Positions 56,356 through 64,000 of a DNA stretch of 64,000 bases are shown here, one piece after another. Made by a program: the position numbers and the translations under genes. Location: the NCBI GenBank assembly GCA_021030915.1, contig JAGEMR010000047.1, positions 1 through 64,000 of the forward strand. The letters run 5' to 3'. The notes beneath the pieces were generated by a model. It worked only from the letters and a program-made list of their open reading frames with translations, was not told the DNA's origin and searched no databases. This DNA is from Astrothelium macrocarpum (taxonomy: Eukaryota > Ascomycota > Dothideomycetes > Trypetheliales > Trypetheliaceae). Numbering within the stretch: position 1 is the stretch's first letter; the number at the start of each line of letters is the position of its first letter.

Positions 56356-57040
56356 TGGTAACAAGAGATGATCGAGGGAAGGTGAATTGAAGCCATTGTC
56401 CTTGAGGCTCAACGGTAAACTACATCGGAACGGAATAACTACGCGGACCGAGGCGCGTGGTTTCAGTGTTCCTGGTCGCGTCTTGGACCCTGATCCAGGA
56501 AAATTGAACCTCCTATTCAAGATCACATATCCCAATCCCCTCGCCCGATTGAGTCCCCTAATCGAGGTAAACCCAAAGCCAAGCTGCCTCGTTTTCTCTT
56601 GAATTGGGAAAACTTCCTTCTAGATTGAATTCATTGTATTTAAGTTCCAAATATTTGTCATTACGCCTTTCTTCCACAAAACAGCTGTGCAGCCTGATGG
56701 CTTCGTTCTTCTCAAGTGTGTAAGTGAAGGAGTTTCTACCTGTCTTCACTTTACAATGTCAAAACACCCTCTCACGGTCATGACATCATACTGTTGCCTA
56801 AATATGCCGGGCTCTCCACAAATTCTGCTCTTCCCTCAACTCTTACTCCATCCTGCAACACCGCCTTCTCTTTTGTTCAGCTCCAATTTCTCATACAATC
56901 ATATTTGCCATGCCGCCAGAAAATAAATTCAGCATCAAAAAGAAACTTCAGCAACTGTGTGTTTGATCTCTACCCAAAGCCCAAGATCAGGCCTTCAAAT
57001 TACTTTGCAAGACATATCGAGTAAGCTTTGAAGAACATTT
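56356..57040. promoter_or_regulatory. divergent upstream region, LEO1/MOB2-type gene
   Basis: About 680 bp. A short frame starting MPPENKFSIKKKL near 56.9 kb could be an alternative first exon of the MOB gene, but no good junction was found. No other feature is seen. Confidence 0.4.
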
Positions 57041-58481
57041 ATGTCGCCCTCACAGACTGCTTGGAGGTTAAGCGTCATTGAAAAAACTCATGTCCACCAA
57101 CATTGTATCTCTATGCTACATGCGGATCTTTGATAGATTTTTCATACGAATGGCTCGAGTCTGTGAGGACATTTTAAGCTTGAGACGTTGCGTTATTGCT
57201 AGTAGGACGCTTGCTAACGTCTCTTCCTATCCAGACGCTCAGGCTTCAGCGGCCGGTCAAATAAGCCCAGTAATCAGTCCGGCAAAGGCAACGGTCAGCA
57301 GAGTCCATCTCCAACCTCATATTCGCCTGGCGGCCAAAATCCAACTCAACCACCTTCCGTCCCGCCTCTTCCATATTCGCCTTCGTTTTCCTCCACCATG
57401 CCTACAGAAGGCAGTGAACAAGCAAGCGGGCCTCAGACTCCAAGCGTCCCGGCCCCACCGAAGGTGCCCTTTTATTTTCAAGAGAAATATGCCACACTCA
57501 TCGTTCGTGGCAACTTCATGACACTCGCAGCAAAGCCAATGGTCATTGATGAAGGCGAATGGCTGGCTCATCAAGGCAAGTGAATTGCTTTGTCTATTCT
57601 GCCATTTCACTAACTTCGGCCAGTTGTTGAACAATATCGTCTCCTCAATGAGATGCTAAAGGTAATTCAAGAGGTAAATGGCCACACTGGTATGCCAATT
57701 TGCAATCCACGCGATTGCCCCACCATGTCTGGTGGTGGAGGGTAAGTTTGAAGCTCAAAATCTGATTTTTATCCGGTTTCAGTACTGATTCATTGCTAGC
57801 CACACTTATACTTGGCTCGATCAAGCTGGTCGTCCATGCCGCATCTCTGCCCCTCACTATATTGCATCTGTCCAGCGTTGGATCAAGAGCAAGATCGACG
57901 ACCCCACTACCTTTCCCATCGACATCGAGCCCTCCACTGTTGGTCCGTATCCAAACGCAGCATCTCGTAACACATCCGCTACTACAGGCACTCCACCTAT
58001 CCCTGTGGGCCCTACCTCTCTCAACGAGCCTTTGTCCGAGTTAGCGGGCCCTGCGGGACGCAACTGGCTCGGGAAAAAAGCCGGATTTCCTGAGAGTTTT
58101 GAGTCTGATGTGCGTAGCATGTACAAGCAGATGATGCGCTGCTATTGCCACTTGTTCGCTGGACATTGGGTCAATCCATTCTGGCATCTTTCTCACACAA
58201 AGGAACTCAACACTTGTTTCATCCATTTTGTCAATGTGGGAAAGCTCTTCGGCATACTCGATGACAAAGACATGGAGCCCATGAAGCCCTTGGTTGACAT
58301 TTGGGTTGAGAAGGGATTGTTGCCGACGGCTGTGACTGCTGGTGGCTCTGGAACAGCGACGCCGGGAAGCGTTGCTCCTGCCGTAGCCCCTGCTACACGT
58401 GAGGGGGTCTCCTCAGTACCACAGTCAGCATCTACTCCTGGTGCTCCTGCTGGCGCTCCTGCCGGTGCTACAGGACAGTAA
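57041..58481 (+). CDS. MOB2: MOB kinase activator, MOB2-type
   Basis: Four exons, 57041-57066, 57235-57575, 57624-57741 and 57800-58481, encode about 388 residues. Mob2 binds and activates NDR kinases (COT-1/Cbk1) in polarity and cell separation. The Mob domain shows PFYFQEKYATLIVRGNF, EGEWLAHQVVEQYRLLNEM in register, CPTMSGGGGHTYTWLD with the zinc cysteine and the later ligands CYCHLFAGHW and HLSHTKELNTCFIHF, and GKLFGILDDKD. A long Ser/Pro/Asn-rich N-terminus and a Gly/Ala/Pro tail flank it. Intron 2 has a GC donor (GCAAGT) with a CTAAC branch and CCAG. The first 26-nt exon and its start (MSPSQTAW) are the weakest part. The MOB2 subtype is likely, not certain. Confidence 0.85.
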
Positions 58482-60516
58482 ATCTATGCGTGACGAATGA
58501 CATTGAGAAGCATGGTCACGGAGTCGACGAGCATCAAGGACGGAGGAATTGTGCATTAACTTGGCGTTGAGAGATCGATACCACAGATATCAAATGGAAA
58601 ATGATTAGAACCATTCAGCTGATGAAAATGACATTCGTTAAATCAATATCTTGGGGAGGACCCCAACCTGATATCAAGCCTGATAAAGGTCCACACTAGT
58701 CACTGAATATCCGTTTTGAGGGCCCCCGAGCATATGTTTAGCTTGTCTTATTTTCGCAACATTACCAATCTTGCGATATGAAATATCGGCGTTTCCCTGC
58801 TCGCTCCTGATACATTCGAGGGATCTCCAGTACGACTTGAGTATAGTATTATCGAGCTACCATTCTGAACGTTTTATCCACCGTTATGCCAATGGTCTCG
58901 CAGGGGTCCCCCCAGTACGCGTTCGGCTGATTTACTCTATCATAGCCCTCGACGTTAATCATAGCATCCACGACCTCCAAAGCAATTCATGCATGGTTCG
59001 GTTGAAAACGGAACGATTTCTTCCACTCGAGCCACTTCAAACAAGCCACATCTTCTCAAGTATCCTGTTGCGTCCAACTTGCTTAGTAGTCACATAAAGC
59101 GGACATGAGTTGCAAGCATCCGGCTCGTGCTCATCCCGAACGATGCACGGCAACCGTTATCCGTCCTCTAAGAATGGTGGGTTGAGCTTGTCTAATATTG
59201 GTGAAGACATGCCCCGCTCTTGGCTTCTGGAGAGAAGACAAGCGGAATTTACTCCGGCAATGACCGGAATCTTCCAAGTCTTCAATGCAATCATTTATCA
59301 ATGCAACGCCACAAAACTACAACATGTCTTCTTAATCAGCGGTGTAGGGCCGGTGAGGCTCTTTGCCTGGAGAAATCGGTCCTTGACTAAGCACCAGAGT
59401 GGGTCGAATTGCGCAAGAGGAGGCGGAGAATTGGTGAAACGCAAGGTTTGCTTTTGACCGAGTCTTTGCCGAATTCGCTTCTGGAGATTTTTAATCGAGC
59501 AATGCACTGCCGTTCCCGGCAGTTGTATGGTTGATCTCCAGACGGTGTCCCAATTTACGTGCGGAGACAGACAAGCGCCCGCAGCGCGAGACTCGCTCTA
59601 CCTACCTCATGTGACACTATCAAATTCGTGAGACGACAGTCCCGCGTTCATGCCCCTTTGAAGACAATGAAGAGGATAAGACCGGAGAAGCAACTGGCTC
59701 CAACTCCGTCTCTCGATACGGCATTGATAGAGAACGACAGCTCGTGCACACAAGTAATCACTTTTTACCTCGGCAAATGTTCATGGTCACGGTCATCCAT
59801 CCGTAAGAGTTATGATGCCGTACTGAGACAAAACTTTTTCAATGGTTCCGGTCATCTTACTCGCCCGTAAGCAATCATCTCTCGTTTCATTAGCGTCTTT
59901 CCGCATAACTATCCTGAGCCTTGACCATATTGTCCACACCAGTGACAGCATTTATTCCAATTCAGTGTCAAAGGGTTAAAAGTACTAGTCTCGCAAAAGA
60001 AATGTTTCTGCGGGGCACAAGTATCTAAGGACGGGCTGAGGATGCGGGACGTCCAAGCACAAAAACCATCAAACAAGGTGGAGGGCTCTGTGTATCTTGC
60101 TACGGGCGTAAGGAAGTTTGCACTTGTAGCAATTGACGAAGCTCGCACCGCTAACACAATCCCGATTAGCTCCGGCTATCAAGAGCCCGTTGGTCATTAG
60201 CCCAATGAGAATTCAGGTAACTTTCGACCTTTGTCAAATGTCGCAGGGGTACGATATCCCACCTGCTCTCCCCACAATTGTACAAGCCGCGCGCCAGCAG
60301 CCGATGGATTAGGTAGTTGGCCAAGGGACTACTGGCAGACTCGACTAGCAGAGGTTGATGTGGCTAGGTATTACATATTAATGGTGCATCCCCACCCACT
60401 ATGGCATTCTATCTTGAATCCAATGTTGTCGTCATTGTTACGATTCTCTCATTTATACTTGACTTGGTCCATTTCAAAATCCACTCTGCAGCTTTCACAA
60501 AGGGGAAGAAGCCATT
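58482..60516. other. 2-kb intergenic region
   Basis: This is the 3' flank of the MOB2-type gene and the long upstream region of the Zn2Cys6 gene. Open frames are short and unrelated. No gene or RNA gene is recognised. Confidence 0.5.
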
Positions 60517-63500
60517 ATGTCTGACATTAGTCCAACTCCCCAAACGAATGGACTTCCAAATCCGGAACAAACTTCCAAGCGCAAGGCATCAACCGCTGGA
60601 CTGAATCCTATTAGTGGAAGACCTGCCAAGACCGTCAAAAGAAGAGCTTCCAAAGCCTGCCAATGCTGTCGAGCCCGCAAAGTTAGATGCAACGTTGTCG
60701 AGCATGGCGCTCCTTGTACTAATTGTCGACTTGATGATATTGAATGTGTGGTGTCAGAGAGCAAGAGAAAAAAGTGAGCATAATTTCACATGTCAAAATT
60801 TATGTACCAGGGTAAATGCATGACAACGGAGCTAACGCCGATGACAATTTCCAGAAAATGGACGAAGGCCGAAGAGACCCACATTGAAGCCGAGCCACCG
60901 CTACTGGCCACCAGGAGATCAATAGAACCGCAAAATCCGTTGGATGCATTGCAGTCCTTATCCGCGCCAAATCGACCCATTTCCTCCGGTACACTGACTG
61001 GAGAACAGCATGTCCCTCATTCCATCTGTGAGTAATCTGAGCAAAATTACGACTGATTATCGTACTGACGTGCACACGAAGATCAAAGCTTGGCGAACAG
61101 CACGAATTACATGCAAAATGCCAATCGAAGATTATCAGCTGCGCCAAACATTCTTTCGCAAACCTTTCCTACATTCTCACAGAGTCCCTTGTCGTTCGAT
61201 GGCCAATCGTCATTCTTACCCCAATTTCAAACACCAGAGCCAACTCCAATTGCTATTCCTCCTTACCTGAAACCCATACCTACGCGCATTGGCCAAGATG
61301 AACTTTTATATCTCCGGAAGAAAGGAGCTCTCACCGTTCCTGAGATTGGCCTACGAAATGAATTGCTACGCAGCTATCTCGAGTACTGCCACCCTTTCAT
61401 GCCGCTCCTGGATATGCATGAGTTTCTTCGGATAGCCAATGCCACTGATGGAAGTGCTGGAAAACTCAGCATGTTTACCTTTAGCGCGGTCATGTTTGTT
61501 GGTACCGCATATGTAGACTTTGGCCATCTTCAGAAAGCCGGTTATGCTAGCAGAAAAGAAGCGCGCAAAGACTTTTTCCACAAGACAAGGGTAAGTCTGA
61601 AACAAATTCGTGTGTCGTTTTTTGCTAATCCAAGCGTAGTTGCTTTACGATTTTGACTATGAAATCGATCGGATTTGTCTTGTTCAAGGCCTCTTGTTAA
61701 TGACATATTGGTATGAGACTCCAGATGATCAGAAAGATACCTGGCATTACATGGGATTAGCGATTTCGCTTGCACATACCATTGGCCTGCACCGGAATCC
61801 TGAGCGATCGAACATGGATCAAAAGCGGAAGAGCTTATGGCGCCGGATATGGTGGTCACTTTACATGCGTGATCGACTGATTGCACTTGGTATGCGACGA
61901 CCTACCCGGATAAAGAGCGAAGATTATGATGTTTCTATGATGACTGTGGAGGATTTCGAGATTGCACCATTACCGGACTACGTTACTTGCATTCCGACAG
62001 AATGCGCTATCGCTCGAGATGTCGAAAAACAGCGACAGTTGGCTAGCATGTGCATTGAGAAGACTAAGCTATGTCTTTGTATTAGTCAGGTTCTGTCTAC
62101 GCAGTACTCTGTTCTTAATAACAATCAAGGCATACTCTGCGAAGAAGGAATCACAAGGACAACGATGATGTTGATACCCAAGAAGTTGGATTCTCAGGCG
62201 AACGAAATACAGTACTGTGATGACGAGCTTCAGCAATGGGCTCGAGAATTGCCAGAGGACCTGAAATACAGACATGCGACTGTTGACGAAGTCAACAGCG
62301 CCAACAGTCCCATCATCGTCAATCGAGCAATGTTGCATCTCGTGTTTTATTGCGCACTCTCTGCCCTTCACCGACCCCAGGTTCTTCCTTCAACGCCATC
62401 GCGAAAGACAGACGCTGAGCTCTTGGAGGTTTCTCGTCACAATGTTCGTTGGGCCGCCAATGAGATTACGGACATCTCCCAGAATCTCTACTCGCTTGAT
62501 CTCGTCAAATATCTCCCAACCACCGGCGTCACAGTTCTACTTCCCGCAATCATCATCCACCTCTTGGACATCAAAGCACCCAACGAAGAGACCAGACGGA
62601 CCAGCCTCCGAGGCTTCTGCCAATGCATGCAAGTCATGTCCAAACTCCGCGACAACTACGCCGCCGCCGACTACAGCACGGCCTTCCTCGAAGCAGCCAT
62701 CCGCAAAGCCGAGATCGCCGTGCCCCAAAACTCCACCAACGCCCACCCGCACCCAACCCACCCCCTCGACTCCCACACCCGCATCAAAAAGGCCAACGAG
62801 ATCCGCGCCGCCATCACCAACCCCACCGCCGTCAACAACCTCGTCGCAGCCGGCCACACCCTCAACCTCGTCCACCCGCCCCTCCTGCCCCCACAAGCCC
62901 GCACCCTCACGCCCCCACCAGACCTCCACCACCACCACCCGGCCACCGACGACCAGCCCAACCCCACCGCTCCGCTCTCCGACGCCGACGTCGCCGCCCG
63001 CCTCAACTCCTTCCTGGCCTCCACCCCGCCCGACTCCAGCGCGTCCTCCGACCCCGCCACCACCGACCCTTCGCCGGCCGGCATGCCGGCTGCGCAATCG
63101 TCTTCGCTGGGCAGCGGCGCGGCAGCAACGGCGGGGCCTGTGCTCGACCCGCTGCTGCTGGTTGACGAGGGCGCTGCCGCGCTGCCCGATGCCGAGCTCG
63201 ACTTTGACAGTCTGCTCAACGCGGATGTTATGCTGGGTGCTGGGTCTGGTGGCGGTGGGCTGTGGGATTGGGGCGAGGATGGTGGGGCCGGGTGGGCGAT
63301 GCAGGGCGAGAGTAGTGGGTTTGCGTGGGATATGGATTTTGTGAAGGGGATGGGGTCGGGAGTTAGTGAGCTTGGGGGAGGAGGAGGAGGAGGTGGGGAG
63401 GAGGCTGGGGGTGGGGAGATGGGAGATGGCGAGGAGAAGAATGACGTGGTGGATGTTCGTGGTGGAGACGAGACGGTCAGGCAAGGTGGAGATGTTGGAG

Positions 63501-63661
63501 TGGATTTGAAAAACGGGATAGATAAGAAAGACTGGGCGGGTGCTGCTGCTGCTACCGTTGCCACGAAATTGGAGAGTTCGCCGGTAGAGATTGGAACTCA
63601 CGATAGTGAGAGTGGGTGTGTGAACGAGGTGCCAGAAAAAGTGGAAGCGGCTGCGGTGTAG
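60517..63661 (+). CDS. farA: Zn2Cys6 transcription factor, FarA/CTF1-beta type
   Basis: Four exons, 60517-60773, 60855-61027, 61082-61590 and 61640-63661, encode 986 residues. The binuclear zinc cluster uses C48, C51, C58, C67, C70 and C77 (ACQCCRARKVRC, PCTNCRLDDIEC), a sequence close to that of FarA and cutinase transcription factor 1, which activate fatty-acid catabolism and cutinase genes. A fungal-specific transcription factor domain follows at about residues 220-480 (YLEYCHPFMPLLDMHEFLR, LYDFDYEIDRICLVQGLLLM, GLHRNPERSNMDQKRKSLWRR, LIALGMRRPTRI). The last 300 residues are Pro/Thr/Ser-rich then Gly/Glu-rich, following a C-rich to G-rich switch near 63.17 kb. FarA versus FarB/CTF1-alpha was judged from memory. 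Confidence 0.8.
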
Positions 63662-64000
63662 GCATGTTTCATGCGGCTTTAGATACCTCATCTGCTATTT
63701 GGGAGAGGGAAATTGAATGCATTTTTGGCCGGTATAGACGGTAGATTTGGGGTTTTTGGTATGGAGAAGTGGTCGGATTGAAGGAATATGTCCACGAGTG
63801 CGATGAGGACGACGCGTGATGATTCGATGAGTATATTGCTTTTGCAGGGAGCCTCAATGTATCGACAAAATGTATGATGGCTTACGGCTTTGTAGTCAAT
63901 GATCAAGCTAAGCAGCGAGTACAATTGAATTCACGTCAATCTGAACCAGTCGCATTGGGGGCGATACAGGGTTAAAACTTTTTGTTGCATTCGGCTATTG
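63662..64000. other. right edge, 3' flank
   Basis: This lies downstream of the Zn2Cys6 gene. Only short frames occur and no feature is supported. Confidence 0.5.

Noticed and set aside
56356..56535. N-terminal extension of LEO1 by about 60 codons
   Set aside because: The extension is basic and unlike LEO1; the Met at 56355 begins the acidic N-terminus expected for the family.
56909..56962. Short MPPENKFSIKKKL frame as first exon of the MOB2-type gene
   Set aside because: No donor and acceptor pair links it in frame to the Mob-domain exons; kept only as an alternative start.
62537..63691. Long frames on the minus strand and in a second plus frame over the 3' end of the FarA-like gene
   Set aside because: They arise from the C-rich/G-rich composition and lack any recognisable domain.

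Overview
The window is nuclear DNA of a filamentous ascomycete (Pezizomycotina). The reasons are short GT-AG introns of about 50-70 nt with CTAAC/CTGAC-like branch sites, single-gene transcription units on both strands, and characteristic families: a fungal rhodopsin-domain membrane protein, a FarA/CTF1-type Zn2Cys6 regulator, a HeLo-domain protein, a DUF7708 protein, and DUF2293 and DUF1763 proteins. Class and species cannot be fixed from the sequence alone. Exon boundaries were built by hand from splice signals, reading frame and remembered family patterns; no alignment or RNA evidence was available.

Layout. 0.4-3.5 kb: a rhodopsin-domain membrane protein and an uncharacterised protein, both minus. 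3.5-5.7 kb: gene-free, with a MITE-like element. 5.7-12.1 kb: casein kinase 2 beta, a CCDC25-like protein (with an apparent one-nucleotide exon), a DUF1763/LYR-like protein and a DUF2293 protein. 12.9-16.7 kb: a secreted pectin methylesterase and a class II aldolase. 16.7-23.9 kb: about 7 kb with no gene I can support. 23.9-32.5 kb: a bZIP factor, a CIA30-domain protein with a C-terminal membrane anchor, an MFS exporter and an F-box protein. 33-41 kb: a secreted agmatinase-like enzyme, an Fpg DNA glycosylase, a PI-PLC-like protein and an HST3/HST4-type sirtuin. 41.8-45.7 kb: Mediator subunit 16 and a GPI-anchored serine-rich protein. 46.4-54.5 kb: a DUF7025-type AAA ATPase, a DUF7708/STAND-like protein and a HeLo-pseudokinase protein, a possible self-recognition or cell-death neighbourhood carrying MITE-like insertions. 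54.7-63.7 kb: LEO1, a MOB2-type kinase activator and the FarA/CTF1-like regulator.

Most genes are unrelated housekeeping or regulatory units. Several divergent pairs (sirtuin/MED16, AAA/DUF7708, LEO1/MOB2) share an upstream region. Plant-surface or lipid use is hinted at by the pectinesterase and the FarA/CTF1 homologue.

Signals not explained by gene content are: (1) a recurrent switch from C-rich to G-rich on the plus strand inside eight genes, always in the same order whatever the gene strand; (2) a family of roughly 220-bp inverted-repeat elements, one sitting cleanly inside an intron; (3) two 57-nt introns separated by a single exonic nucleotide.
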